Notes under the pieces: generated by a model
Told to the model about the DNA's origin: nothing
What the model saw: the letters and a program-made list of their open reading frames with translations, nothing else
Databases searched by the model: none
Shown here: in pieces, positions 16,539 to 25,727 of the stretch
Layout: every line of letters begins with the position of its first letter
Numbering within the stretch: the stretch's first letter is position 1
Assembly: GCA_900540255.1 (NCBI GenBank)
Contig: UQFE01000010.1
Span: forward strand, 1 to 64,000
DNA: 64,000 nucleotides
Direction: 5' to 3'
Source: an uncultured Clostridium sp.
Lineage (GTDB): Bacteria > Bacillota > Clostridia > Clostridiales > Clostridiaceae
Program-made: the position numbers and the translations under genes

Positions 16539-17864
16539 TCAAAAATCCGATATTCTTGAAAATCTTCCATTCCACCTTAATGCACATGTACCCCTTTCAC
16601 CATGCCTATTCTTAATAATTACAGCATTAATACATTCATGATTTTCATCAGCATTTTTAGATTCATACTTTAACTTGCCAAGCCTAAACAGCTTGTCCCT
16701 ATAAATTTTATCATCAAGCTTAACATTTCTATAAAGCCCTATTACCTGATCACTATCCTGCTCAATTCTTGCACTATCTTGAATATCACTAGCTTCCAAC
16801 TTTTCAACTGCTGCATCTCCCCCCTTCTTATCAACTATCCTATTAGCTTGTGCAATTAACACAACACATAAATTTTCTTCTACAGCCAAATTTTTAAACA
16901 AACCACTTATTTTCCCTATCTTATTAGTCATTAAATCCCTATCATTATGATCTACATATTTATTTACATAATCAACAAAAACAACATCAAGATTATTTTG
17001 AAGTTTATAAAGCTTAATTTCATTAATAAACTTATCAAGGTCATTTTCAATAGATACATAAAACTTATTATTAATTATTTTTGACATAAACTCTGCTATT
17101 TTACTTTTTTCACTATCATTAATAGTATTTTCATTAATTGATTTATAAGCTACAGCTGCATTACTTGAAGCCATTTTTGTAAATACTTCTCTCCTTGACA
17201 TTTCTGAACTTCCATAAATAACCTTATATCCATTTAAAACTAAATTAGCTGCTACTTGGAGTCCAAAAGTAGTTTTTCCTGCTCCAGTTCTTGCAAATAC
17301 AGTTACAACTCTTCCAGTTTGTAAATTACCTATATATCTATCAATAACCCTAATTCCTGTGCTCATCCCCTTATCTCTTTCTTCTTCATAAAGCCACTTA
17401 ACATAATCATCATATTGTTTAGTTATTTCAAGTTCCTTTCTAATGCCACATTTATGAATTTTAACCTTTACATTTTCAATTTCACTTTCTATACTTTCAA
17501 AAGACATATCCTCATTTATCCTAGATGCCATTTCAATATAAAGATGTTTTTTATAATTATCAATTAATAAATCCATCTTTGTATTAAAAGCAAAATCACT
17601 TATACTACATGTAAATATCTCTGAAACATAAGTTACTCCATCCATTTCATTAATTTTCCCTCTATGATACTCCAAAAATGTTATTAATTCTACCTTCATT
17701 TTATTTTCTACCATTTCTAAAATTCCTAAATATATATTCATATGCTTAGAATATAAAAACATTTCTGGCTTTATCTTTTCCTTAGCTTTTATAATAAGGT
17801 CCTCATTTTTAAATAAAGAACCAAGTATTTCTTGCTCTAATACTATTTGACCATTACTTAACAT
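16539..17864 (-). CDS. DnaB-family replicative helicase, phage-like
   Basis: 441 residues. N-terminal DnaB domain (residues 8-105, EQEILGSLFKN), linker, then a RecA-like core with Walker A ARTGAGKTT (191-199), Walker B VVFVDYVNK and the DnaB signature IVLIAQ-type motif (CVVLIAQANR), followed by DIQDSARIEQDSDQVI. It should be a hexameric 5'-3' helicase at replication forks. Its company, a winged-helix initiator-like protein and a DUF2800-like relic, is that of a prophage or integrated element replication module, so this is probably not the chromosomal DnaB. The gene lies 50 bases after the upstream gene on the same strand. Confidence 0.85.
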   Translation of the reverse strand: MLSNGQIVLEQEILGSLFKNEDLIIKAKEKIKPEMFLYSKHMNIYLGILEMVENKMKVELITFLEYHRGKINEMDGVTYVSEIFTCSISDFAFNTKMDLLIDNYKKHLYIEMASRINEDMSFESIESEIENVKVKIHKCGIRKELEITKQYDDYVKWLYEEERDKGMSTGIRVIDRYIGNLQTGRVVTVFARTGAGKTTFGLQVAANLVLNGYKVIYGSSEMSRREVFTKMASSNAAVAYKSINENTINDSEKSKIAEFMSKIINNKFYVSIENDLDKFINEIKLYKLQNNLDVVFVDYVNKYVDHNDRDLMTNKIGKISGLFKNLAVEENLCVVLIAQANRIVDKKGGDAAVEKLEASDIQDSARIEQDSDQVIGLYRNVKLDDKIYRDKLFRLGKLKYESKNADENHECINAVIIKNRHGERGTCALRWNGRFSRISDF

Positions 17865-17914
17865 AAACCTTCCCCAACCTCTACCCTATAATCAACTTTT
17901 CTTATATTCATTAT

Positions 17915-18805
17915 TTATATATCTATATAACTTTCTATATCAAAATCATCTAATTCATTAACTCCCATAAATTCATCATTTGATGATTCAATAATTGATT
18001 TATACTCAAGCCACATATCACCATTGTCCATAAATCTACTAATTCCATTTGGCTTTGATAAAAAATTTATCAATGTCCATCTATAGCTATAATAATGATT
18101 TTGACTTATATAAACTTTTTTATAATTTTTTATTGATTTTATTATTTCTTCCTCTTTATAAATTTCTAAAGCTTTGTATATTACCCTTTTAGTGTAATCC
18201 CTCAATACCTTTTCTTTATTAATATTTATGTTATTCCAAGTATTAAATATATTAATGTATATATTATTTATATTATTATATATATAATCCTTTAAATAAT
18301 ATTGATTACTTTCATGACAGTTAGTAAACCCTTTATTTTCAATGCCTTCATCATCATTTATATAATTGAAAGCAGTATTAATTTGACTAGTAGCCATTTG
18401 TTTACTGGTATTTATTTGACCTTTATTTATTTGATTACTAGTATTCTTTTGACTACTACTTATTTGATTACTAGTCCTAACCTTACTTTTTGTATTTTCA
18501 TAATTATAAACTTCATGAACATATTCATTATTTAAATAACTTTTGGTAATTTTATATTTATTTATTTTTCCTGTTTGTTTTATTATTTTAAAATATCCCT
18601 TAGTTTCTAATGAATTTAAAATAGTTAAAAGTTTTCTTTTTCCTATTGGATTACAAATATCCAGTAAACTAGCAATTGAAACTTCAACTTCATCTTTATT
18701 TACTTCATTTATTATTGATAAAATACTAAAAAATATAAACTTTTCATCTTTACTAATTTCCTTATCACTGAAAATATATTTAATAATTTCATGATTCTTT
18801 CTCAT
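17915..18805 (-). CDS. Phage-type replication protein with winged-helix N-terminus and repeat linker
   Basis: 296 residues. Residues 1-95 look like a winged helix (SIASLLDICNPIGKRKLLTIL recognition region). Residues ~110-150 are a low-complexity linker of about seven-residue units containing NTSNQI, NTSKQM and TSQIN. The C-terminal part has the YRWTLINFLSKPNGISRF motif seen in phage replication-initiator C-termini and DnaD-like helicase loaders. It probably recognises an origin and loads the adjacent DnaB-like helicase. The linker repeat count may vary between strains. Confidence 0.65.
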   Translation of the reverse strand: MRKNHEIIKYIFSDKEISKDEKFIFFSILSIINEVNKDEVEVSIASLLDICNPIGKRKLLTILNSLETKGYFKIIKQTGKINKYKITKSYLNNEYVHEVYNYENTKSKVRTSNQISSSQKNTSNQINKGQINTSKQMATSQINTAFNYINDDEGIENKGFTNCHESNQYYLKDYIYNNINNIYINIFNTWNNININKEKVLRDYTKRVIYKALEIYKEEEIIKSIKNYKKVYISQNHYYSYRWTLINFLSKPNGISRFMDNGDMWLEYKSIIESSNDEFMGVNELDDFDIESYIDI

Positions 18806-18863
18806 AACTTCTCCCCCAAACTATTAAGCTGAGCTATTATTAACCAGCTTAATATTTTAATAT

Positions 18864-19409
18864 TTAACTCCATATAAGTGAAAAATCATATTCATGTAAA
18901 AACTTATTAATGCTTGTCTCATATATTGAAGTTGTAATTAAGTTTGGTTGTATAACTGTAAGATTTATATACTTGCAATCCATTTGTGTTGCAAATTTAT
19001 CAATTACCCCAATTCCTAAAATCATACTTTCATCATCATTATTAACATTTATTATGTCAAGTTCCATTGGTACTATTCTTATTACTTCCACAGTTTCATT
19101 AGTAAATAAAATCACATCACAAGTTTTTAATAAATCACCCTTTTTATTATTAATTTTTACTTCTTCATTAAATAAAATTCTTACCTTTCCTTGCTCACTA
19201 ATTTCTCTTATTCTTTCAACTACTTTTTCTAATGCAATTCTTGATAACATTTCTATAAAATCTGAATATCCATAAGTAATTGTTAAATTTATAAGTGAAT
19301 TTTTATATTCCTCCCCTTTTACAAATTCATAATATTTTTTTAACTTTAATATTATAAGTTCCTTAATATACTTATCATCTAGTTGCATAAATAAATTTTT
19401 ATTATTCAT
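18864..19409 (-). CDS. DUF2800-like protein lacking nuclease residues
   Basis: 181 residues from the second ATG, which is correctly spaced from GGGGG; the first ATG is too close. The second half follows the DUF2800 (phage Cas4/RecB-like) pattern: DVILFTNETVEVIRIV, then LGIGVIDKFATQMDCKYINL, then TVIQPNL and a terminal W. In active relatives the strand carries D-x-K (as in IIDFKYG); here it reads VIRIVPM, so the catalytic residues are gone. It may be a degenerate or repurposed protein. It heads the minus-strand replication module. Confidence 0.5.
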   Translation of the reverse strand: MNNKNLFMQLDDKYIKELIILKLKKYYEFVKGEEYKNSLINLTITYGYSDFIEMLSRIALEKVVERIREISEQGKVRILFNEEVKINNKKGDLLKTCDVILFTNETVEVIRIVPMELDIINVNNDDESMILGIGVIDKFATQMDCKYINLTVIQPNLITTSIYETSINKFLHEYDFSLIWS

Positions 19410-19489
19410 AAACATCCCCCATTTCCCATTAAATTTACCTTAGCTCTTTTATCTTATAAATTAATTATAAAATATTAATGTTGCAATTT

Positions 19490-19536
19490 TATTACTTTTT
19501 GCAACTTTTTAAAAATTTTTTGTTAATTTTTGCAAC
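19490..19536. promoter_or_regulatory. Triple TTGCAA cluster in a divergent promoter region
   Basis: GTTGCAA (19490-19496) and TTGCAAC (19499-19505) form an inverted pair, with another TTGCAAC at 19530-19536. They lie between the minus-strand phage-like module and the plus-strand response regulator, so they are a candidate operator for the module. Confidence 0.4.
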
Positions 19537-19610
19537 ATTTAAAATTTTTTCTATTTTTACTATTCCATTTTTTGTAATATTGTGAGAAAATAAATATTAT
19601 ATTAAAACCT

Positions 19611-19650
19611 AAAATTGTTAATTTAAAATAAAAACTGTTAATTTTTAGAA
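19611..19650 (+). promoter_or_regulatory. Two 20-bp tandem direct repeats upstream of the response regulator
   Basis: TGTTAATTT occurs at 19616-19624 and 19636-19644 inside near-identical 20-bp units, exactly two helical turns apart and about 80 bases before the regulator gene. OmpR-type regulators bind direct repeats in phase, so this may be its own control site. Confidence 0.45.
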
Positions 19651-19720
19651 TCTAATATTTATTTTTGTTATAAAAATAAATATTATTAGAATTTATAAGT
19701 ATTTTTTAGGAGGAATGTTT

Positions 19721-20401
19721 ATGCGTAGAACTATTTTATTGGTAGATGATAATTTAAAAGAATATGATGAAATTATTAATGCTTTATTTAAAGAAGGCTT
19801 TAAGGTTATTTGCTGTGATAATGCAGAAAGTGCACTTTCTACATTAAAGAAAAATGATATAGATATAATACTTTTAGACTTTGTTTTACCTAAGATGAAT
19901 GGAATAAAATTTTTAAATATTATCAGAAATGACAACGTTAACATACCTGTTATAATGTACACTTCTATAAATCATTATCTTTTTCAAAAAGAATGTCTTT
20001 CTTTAGGCATATCTGACTTTGTTGTTAAACCTTGTTATAGTGGTTTATTACTTAAAAAGATAAACTTTATTTTAAATTCACAAAACCCAATTTCTAATTT
20101 GACTAATAATGTTTGGACACATAATGATTTAAAAATTGATTTTTCCTCTAAAATTGCTATGTTAAATAATAAGGTAATTAATTTAAGTAAGACTGAATTA
20201 GAAATTTTAAAACTTTTTATAAAAAGTGAAGGTATTGTTTTAACTCGTGAACAAATATTAAATTCTATTTGGGGCTCTTCTCAAGTTGTTAGTGATAGAA
20301 CTATTGATGCTCATATATGTAAGATAAGGAAAAAGCTTAATTTAACTTGCCTAAAATCTGCTTCTGGATATGGCTATGTTTTAAAAAGCAAGGGAATTTA
20401 G
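19721..20401 (+). CDS. OmpR/PhoB-family response regulator, orphan
   Basis: 226 residues from the ATG that is seven bases after AGGAGG; an earlier ATG overlaps that site. The receiver domain (about 1-118) has DD at 9-10, phospho-acceptor D52 in IILLDFVLP, a threonine-type switch in MYTSI and K105 in VVKPCYS. The DNA-binding winged helix (about 128-224) ends in the usual TIDAHICKIRKKL...GYGYVLK. No histidine kinase is adjacent. Unpaired kinases at 24.3 kb and 42.5 kb are possible partners. The next gene is a DUF1659 protein after a repeat-filled gap. Confidence 0.9.
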   Translation: MRRTILLVDDNLKEYDEIINALFKEGFKVICCDNAESALSTLKKNDIDIILLDFVLPKMNGIKFLNIIRNDNVNIPVIMYTSINHYLFQKECLSLGISDFVVKPCYSGLLLKKINFILNSQNPISNLTNNVWTHNDLKIDFSSKIAMLNNKVINLSKTELEILKLFIKSEGIVLTREQILNSIWGSSQVVSDRTIDAHICKIRKKLNLTCLKSASGYGYVLKSKGI

Positions 20402-20505
20402 TTTGTAGTTGGTAGTTGGTAGTTTAAGGTATAAATTCAACTAATGCTGAATTTAAAAATATATATTTTCAAAGGAGCTATCCCATTAAGAATAAATTAT
20501 ATATT
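20402..20505. repeat. Partial composite repeat and MITE scrap
   Basis: Tandem GTAGTTGGTAGTT units, an AAATTCA...TGAATTT hairpin as in the composite repeat family, then TCCCATTAAGAATAAA, which is the end of the MITE-like family seen at 44.2 kb. Both look truncated. Confidence 0.45.
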
Positions 20506-20582
20506 TTAATGCAAAAACTTTCTTTTCCAGTATATGTTTTAAATGTAGCCACTAAAAATTAAATAAAAAGGAGGATTTTATT

Positions 20583-20801
20583 ATGGCAAACAAAACTCTT
20601 GAAAGTACTGTATTATCAATCGAGGTGAAATCTGGTACTGATAAAGATGGTAACCCAAGATTTACAAAAAAGAAGATAGGTAACTTAGTTTCAAATGCTG
20701 CTCCTGACAAAGTTCAAGCTGTAGCATTATTAGTTGCTAACTTACTTGAAAAAGATACTGGTTATTTTTATGTAACTGAAGTATCTCAAATTGAAGAATA
20801 A
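20583..20801 (+). CDS. DUF1659 small protein
   Basis: 72 residues, the usual length for this family. It begins MANKTLESTVLSIEVKSG and has the GNPRFTKKKIGNLVSNA strand-turn region and a C-terminal YVTEVSQIEE. The function of the family is unknown; members are small beta-rich cytosolic proteins of Bacilli and Clostridia, commonly paired with DUF2922 as here. GGAGG precedes the start. It is probably cotranscribed with the next gene, 24 bases away. Confidence 0.85.
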   Translation: MANKTLESTVLSIEVKSGTDKDGNPRFTKKKIGNLVSNAAPDKVQAVALLVANLLEKDTGYFYVTEVSQIEE

Positions 20802-20825
20802 TAAATAAAAAGGAGTGTGTGAATT

Positions 20826-21041
20826 ATGGAATATACATTAACTATGACTTTTTTAACTGAATCTGGTGAAAAAGCTGCATTTACTTTATCTGGTGTTAAA
20901 AATAATGTAAGTGAATCTGAGGTACAAGCCCTTATGGATAGTATAATAGAAAATAACATCTTTTATAATAAAAAAGGTGCTTATGTGTCTAAACAATCTG
21001 CACAAGTTACAGGAAAAGAAATCACAAAATTTGAAGTTTAA
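20826..21041 (+). CDS. DUF2922 small protein
   Basis: 71 residues. MEYTLTMTFLTESGEKAAFTLSGV and the ALMDSIIENNIF helix are typical of DUF2922, which normally follows a DUF1659 gene. Function unknown. The pair ends at a strong terminator (21075-21108), so it forms a two-gene operon. It has no signal peptide or catalytic motif. Confidence 0.85.
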   Translation: MEYTLTMTFLTESGEKAAFTLSGVKNNVSESEVQALMDSIIENNIFYNKKGAYVSKQSAQVTGKEITKFEV

Positions 21042-21074
21042 TTATTAAATAAACTTTTCCCTTAAAATATTTAA

Positions 21075-21108
21075 AGCAGTAGAATGATAAAAAAGTCATT
21101 CTACTGCT
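21075..21108. terminator. Bidirectional terminator between DUF2922 and the Suv3-like gene
   Basis: AGCAGTAGAATGA pairs perfectly with TCATTCTACTGCT. The convergent genes on either side probably both use it. Confidence 0.85.
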
Positions 21109-21124
21109 ACTTTACTTTTTATTA

Positions 21125-23908
21125 CTAATATCTTCTTCTCTTTCTACGCCCCCTAAATACAGGCTTATATTTTTCATTTTTAATTCCTTGAATCATATCC
21201 CTACAAGCTCTACACTTATCACTTTGACAATCCCAAGGTAACTTTTTGCCACAAATACTACAAAGTCTTTCATGGTCAAGAAGATTAGTTAAAAGCAATT
21301 CATTTATTTTATTTGCTGTATCTTCTTTTTCCATTGATATATATCTGTTATTTATCATCATGTTAAAGTTCTTTCCAAAAGAATAATTTAATTCTAATTC
21401 CTTATAGTAAGTTTCAAGCTCATCTAATTCCTTCTTTGAACTTATATTTTTCTTAAGAACTGGCTTCTTTAAGTTTACTGCCCCTAAACTATACATTTTA
21501 CAATATTCTTCCCATAACTTTTGAACATCCTTATTATTTTCTTCAAAAGGTATTGTTGCCATCTTCATAAGATCTTCTTTGCTTGAATTTATATTAAGTT
21601 TTTTTAATATATTTAAAAGATATGTAATTCTTGTTATATCTGTTTTTTCATAATGTCCTTTAAGTGGCATTACACTCCAAGTTTTTAAAGTATCTATAAT
21701 ATCTATGTTTATATCTAAAAGAGACTCTGGAACTCCTATATAACATTTTTTAATTTTAGATGTTTTTGTATTTAATGCATTTTTTATTAAATTACAATCA
21801 GTCATAGCAGTAACATATCCAGTATCATAAATTCCCCTACGCCCTGCTCTTCCTGCTATTTGCTTTATTTCTGAAACATTTAACTTTCTTAATGATACAC
21901 CATCATATTTTCTTGTTTCTAAAAATACAATACGTTTTATTGGCAAGTTTACACCCATTCCTATTGCATCTGTACATACTATTACTTCTGTTTCACCATC
22001 TAAAAATCTTTCAAATTGTTTTTTTCTTGTTGAATATGGAAGAGAACCATAAATTATACTTGTTTTTATATTATTATTTAAAAGCTGTGCTGAAACTGCT
22101 AATGCCTTTCTTTTTCCAAATACAACTAATGCATCACCTTTTTTAACATCCTTATTTAAATCAAAAGGCTTATCTTCAAATATTAATTTTGTATCTCTTT
22201 TATGCTCTATAATTTCATAGGTATCTTTACAATCTTTTATTAATTTTATAACTATATCTAAGGCTTCTGGTGCCATACATATATGAACTTCTGGTGATAA
22301 TACACCTAATATAGCCCTTGTCCAAGCCCATCCTCTTTGCTTATCAGCTATCATTTGTGCTTCATCTATAACACAAATATCATACGGTGTTTCAAGTTGA
22401 AGCTTTTCAATTGTTGAAGAAACATGATATGCATATGAAAGAATATTCTCTTCTTCTCCAGTTAATAATGAACATGCTATATTTTCAGAATTAAGCTTAT
22501 CTTGAATTTCAAGTGCAAGCAATCTTAATGGTGCAAGATACACTCCACTTTCAGCTTCCATAAGTCTTTCTATGCTAGCATAAGTTTTGCCTGTATTAGT
22601 TTCTCCAACATGAAGGTAAAAGTGTCTTTTCATAGCTCTTGCTTTTTCATATTCATTTATTGGATTATCTAATATTATTTCCTTAATATCATCTTTTGCC
22701 TTATTTTTAACATAGATATTTTCTACTGTCCATACTAATCCTTTAATACATATCCAAGGAATACATTCCTTAAATTCTTTCATTTCTTCTATAGAAGCTG
22801 TATTTTCATTTTCCTTTAAATAATCCTTATAAATTATATTTTCTATTACTGCAATTTTATTTATTATTTTATTTATCTTTTCTTCCTTACCAATAAGATT
22901 TCTCTTAAATCCAGGTAAATTAATACTTTTATAATATCCAAAGACCATAGTTCTTGCATTTTCTAAATATAACTCCATATGCTCTTTAGTTTTATATACA
23001 TTCATATTAATAAGGTCATCTAACCTTTTATCTATAGAATTAACTACCTTAACCTTAAGCCTATTTATTCCTTTTGTTAAGTTTGCTGCTATTTTGCAAT
23101 TTTCTATCATAAGCTCTGTAAGCTTTTCTTCATCATAGCTATTATCAGCTTTTACAACTTCTGTTGAATATTGATTTTCAATTCCCAGTAATTCACATCC
23201 CTTATCATATATATCTAATAAAAGCTTATCTTCTAATGGAGCTACCTTAGAAGTAACTGGACTTCCCCATCTTGTTTTAAATCCATTTCCTATTTCTACT
23301 TTTATTTTTTCTTCTAATGCTACCTTTTTATCACTGCTAAGCTCTTCTAAGTTCATATCATAATAAACTTTTCCATCACGTGTTCTCTTGTACCACCTTA
23401 CACTATTAAATAGAAAATCTTCATTATATCTCTTTTTAAATTCCTTATATAATTTTTCCTTCCTTTCCTCCATTACATTTGCTACTTTTTCATATATAAC
23501 ACTTACAATTTCTCTTGGCAGATATTTATATACCTCTTCAACTTCATTTGTAAATTCATTTTCCTTTAATTCATGAATATATGAACCTTCCCAAGATAAT
23601 TCATATATAAAATCTTTTACATATGTATAATCATAAACATTAAATGAACCATCATCTTTTAAGCTTACTTTTGAATTTGAATCTTTTTCATTAAAATTTG
23701 AATCATCAATTTGAACTTTATTTGTTGTTTTTATGTATATTGTAATTTCTTTAATTGCTTCATTAATAAATTCTCTATCTATAAATTTAGCTATATCATT
23801 TTTTGTTTCTTTTCTTAATGTACATTTAATTGAACCCACGCCATCACTTCCTTGTGTCTTACTAATATTTTTACAATATCTCTTATTATATATTAAACCT
23901 TTATCCAC
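21125..23908 (-). CDS. Suv3-like DExH helicase with N-terminal extension and zinc knuckle
   Basis: 927 residues. Walker A GETNTGKT (435-442), DEAQ in CVIDEAQMI, and the C-terminal helicase motifs VVFGKRKAL, VIVCTDAIGMGVNLP and QIAGRAGRRG identify the Suv3 group, best known as the RNA helicase of the mitochondrial degradosome. The ~430-residue N-terminal part is charged and unassigned. Near the C-terminus CSICGKK and CRAC form a possible four-cysteine zinc site. It probably unwinds structured RNA, perhaps with an RNase. It stands alone between terminators. Confidence 0.8.
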   Translation of the reverse strand: MDKGLIYNKRYCKNISKTQGSDGVGSIKCTLRKETKNDIAKFIDREFINEAIKEITIYIKTTNKVQIDDSNFNEKDSNSKVSLKDDGSFNVYDYTYVKDFIYELSWEGSYIHELKENEFTNEVEEVYKYLPREIVSVIYEKVANVMEERKEKLYKEFKKRYNEDFLFNSVRWYKRTRDGKVYYDMNLEELSSDKKVALEEKIKVEIGNGFKTRWGSPVTSKVAPLEDKLLLDIYDKGCELLGIENQYSTEVVKADNSYDEEKLTELMIENCKIAANLTKGINRLKVKVVNSIDKRLDDLINMNVYKTKEHMELYLENARTMVFGYYKSINLPGFKRNLIGKEEKINKIINKIAVIENIIYKDYLKENENTASIEEMKEFKECIPWICIKGLVWTVENIYVKNKAKDDIKEIILDNPINEYEKARAMKRHFYLHVGETNTGKTYASIERLMEAESGVYLAPLRLLALEIQDKLNSENIACSLLTGEEENILSYAYHVSSTIEKLQLETPYDICVIDEAQMIADKQRGWAWTRAILGVLSPEVHICMAPEALDIVIKLIKDCKDTYEIIEHKRDTKLIFEDKPFDLNKDVKKGDALVVFGKRKALAVSAQLLNNNIKTSIIYGSLPYSTRKKQFERFLDGETEVIVCTDAIGMGVNLPIKRIVFLETRKYDGVSLRKLNVSEIKQIAGRAGRRGIYDTGYVTAMTDCNLIKNALNTKTSKIKKCYIGVPESLLDINIDIIDTLKTWSVMPLKGHYEKTDITRITYLLNILKKLNINSSKEDLMKMATIPFEENNKDVQKLWEEYCKMYSLGAVNLKKPVLKKNISSKKELDELETYYKELELNYSFGKNFNMMINNRYISMEKEDTANKINELLLTNLLDHERLCSICGKKLPWDCQSDKCRACRDMIQGIKNEKYKPVFRGRRKRRRY

Positions 23909-23925
23909 ATAAATAAAAATTCTAG

Positions 23926-23954
23926 CATCTATTTATACCACTTGCTAGAATTTT
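23926..23954 (-). terminator. Terminator of the 54-residue gene
   Basis: AAAATTCTAGC pairs perfectly with GCTAGAATTTT, 15 bases after the stop at 23969 on the minus strand. Confidence 0.7.
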
Positions 23955-23968
23955 CATTTTGTGAAAAA

Positions 23969-24133
23969 TCAATATACTATATTTAGCTTTTCTTTATATT
24001 TATCATACCATTCAATATTCCATCCATTTTTATAAGATAAACTATATAGTTCATTTTCATCATTTATAGTTTCCTTTGTTATAATATCATGAGTTTCCTT
24101 ATTAACATCAAATAATATAACCTTATATTTCAT
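23969..24133 (-). CDS. Small hypothetical protein
   Basis: 54 residues from MKYKVILFDVNKETHD, preceded by AAAGGA; an upstream in-frame start lacks such a site. It is acidic-basic mixed, ends WYDKYKEKLNIVY, and matches no family I know. It has its own terminator, which supports expression as a separate unit. Confidence 0.45.
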   Translation of the reverse strand: MKYKVILFDVNKETHDIITKETINDENELYSLSYKNGWNIEWYDKYKEKLNIVY

Positions 24134-24227
24134 ATATAACTTTATCCTTTTACTGCTCCTGCAGATATACATACAACAATATATTTTTTTCCTAAAACAA
24201 AAACTATTAATAATAAATATTATAAAA

Positions 24228-24254
24228 GAGAATTCAATGTAATTTTGAATTCTC
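24228..24254 (-). terminator. Terminator of the agr-type operon
   Basis: GAGAATTCAA pairs with TTGAATTCTC, followed by TTTT on the minus strand, downstream of the sensor kinase. Confidence 0.75.
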
Positions 24255-24307
24255 CTTTTCTTATTTACTAGATATTAAAAATTATTAATATAATAACTAT
24301 TTAAAAA

Positions 24308-25570
24308 TTACTTTAAAGGTATATTAATTATAAATTCTGTAATACTATCATTGCTAGTAACAGTAACTTTTCCACCTTGCTTTTCCACTAATTCCTTAAC
24401 AATAGCTAATCCAAATCCATGATCTTTGTTTTTATCATTCTTTGTAGTAAAACCAACATCAAATATTTTATCTATTATTTTTTTTTCTATTTTAGGACCA
24501 TTATTTTGTATTTTAATTACAACACTATTAATATTATAATAAGTTTTAATAGTAATAAGTCCTTTTTCATTCATTGCTGTAATAGAATTTTTTAAAATAT
24601 TCGAAATTACTCTTTGTATTTCCATTTCAGACATATTAGCATCTTCTAATAAAGCTTGTTCATCAACCATTACATTAATTCCTTTATGATTGATACCATT
24701 TATAATCATTGTTATCATAGAATTATTATCACTTATTTTTACTTCACTAATAATATTATTATGTCCATTTATTATTGCTTTTAATGATTCTCCAAGCCTA
24801 TCATATTTTCCCATAAGATGCATTCCATAAAGATATGATATTTGTGCTCCATAGTCATGCTTTACCTTTTTTAGATCATTAATCTTTTCTTCTAATTCTT
24901 TATTTAAAATATTAATTTCCTTAGATTTATTTTCAATATTTGAAAAATAAATTGTAATTCCTATTATAAATAATCCAAGTATTAAAAATAAAAAATTCAT
25001 AAATAATGGATTATCTCTATCATGTATTATAAAATTAAATGATATTATAAAATCTGCAACTACAGTCATAATTATTAATGTCATTATAGAAAACTGTTTA
25101 CTTTTAATAGAACAATAAATTCTATAAATTATATCTTTTTTTACTAATATAAATATACCCATTATCAATTGTGGAAAATAAATTGATAATACATATCCTA
25201 AACTAAAATGTTCACTTAATATTTTATACTGAAAAATTCCTAAGTATAAATTTGATGTAATAAATACATTCATAATTATAACTAAATATATAATTGATAT
25301 TGTTATTGTTGCACTTAAACTATCTTCTTTAAAAAATAAAATCCCTGATATTAGTAATACTAAGTGTGTTAAAATTGTTCCCAAACTTGAATTCCCAATT
25401 AAATATGTTGTTGCTATAATTATTAAAAACAAAAAAATTATAAAAATTAATAGTTTTAATTTACTATTTTTATATCTCTGTTCTATACAATAATTAGGAA
25501 TTAATACCAACATTAAACTTTGCATTATTGTATTACTTATATCTGCTAAACTTATGATATTTATTTTCAT
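24308..25570 (-). CDS. AgrC-type sensor histidine kinase
   Basis: 420 residues. Six or seven hydrophobic segments occupy residues 1-210, followed by a coiled linker and the AgrC-type H box: H238 in VKHDYGAQI. The GHKL ATPase has N-box NILKNS (324-329) and the glycine box GFGLAI. This is the HPK10 type that senses cyclic peptides. It directly follows agrD on the same strand, so the likely ligand is the peptide encoded there. No LytTR-type response regulator (AgrA) lies nearby, so its partner must be elsewhere. Confidence 0.85.
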   Translation of the reverse strand: MKINIISLADISNTIMQSLMLVLIPNYCIEQRYKNSKLKLLIFIIFLFLIIIATTYLIGNSSLGTILTHLVLLISGILFFKEDSLSATITISIIYLVIIMNVFITSNLYLGIFQYKILSEHFSLGYVLSIYFPQLIMGIFILVKKDIIYRIYCSIKSKQFSIMTLIIMTVVADFIISFNFIIHDRDNPLFMNFLFLILGLFIIGITIYFSNIENKSKEINILNKELEEKINDLKKVKHDYGAQISYLYGMHLMGKYDRLGESLKAIINGHNNIISEVKISDNNSMITMIINGINHKGINVMVDEQALLEDANMSEMEIQRVISNILKNSITAMNEKGLITIKTYYNINSVVIKIQNNGPKIEKKIIDKIFDVGFTTKNDKNKDHGFGLAIVKELVEKQGGKVTVTSNDSITEFIINIPLK

Positions 25571-25598
25571 ATTTTAATTATCTATTTCTATATTTTAA

Positions 25599-25727
25599 TT
25601 ATCTATTTTCTTTCATTGATTTTGGCATATCCTCTACTCCAACAAATGCTAATGAAGCTTGTCCTGTATTTACAAAAACAGCAGTTAATGCTAATACTAG
25701 ACAACCAATTACCTTCTTAAACTTCAT
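25599..25727 (-). CDS. agrD: AgrD-like cyclic lactone peptide precursor
   Basis: 42 residues from MKFKKVIGC; a longer frame exists but this ATG has GGAGG in the right place. The layout is AgrD-like: an amphipathic N-terminal leader, a short core, then an acidic tail with a conserved proline (GVEDMPKSMKE). In staphylococcal AgrD that proline is six residues after the last ring residue. Applying this gives the core S25-L-A-F-V29, so the ring would close through a serine ester (lactone), not a cysteine thiolactone. The gene overlaps agrB by 11 bases. Confidence 0.8.
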   Translation of the reverse strand: MKFKKVIGCLVLALTAVFVNTGQASLAFVGVEDMPKSMKENR

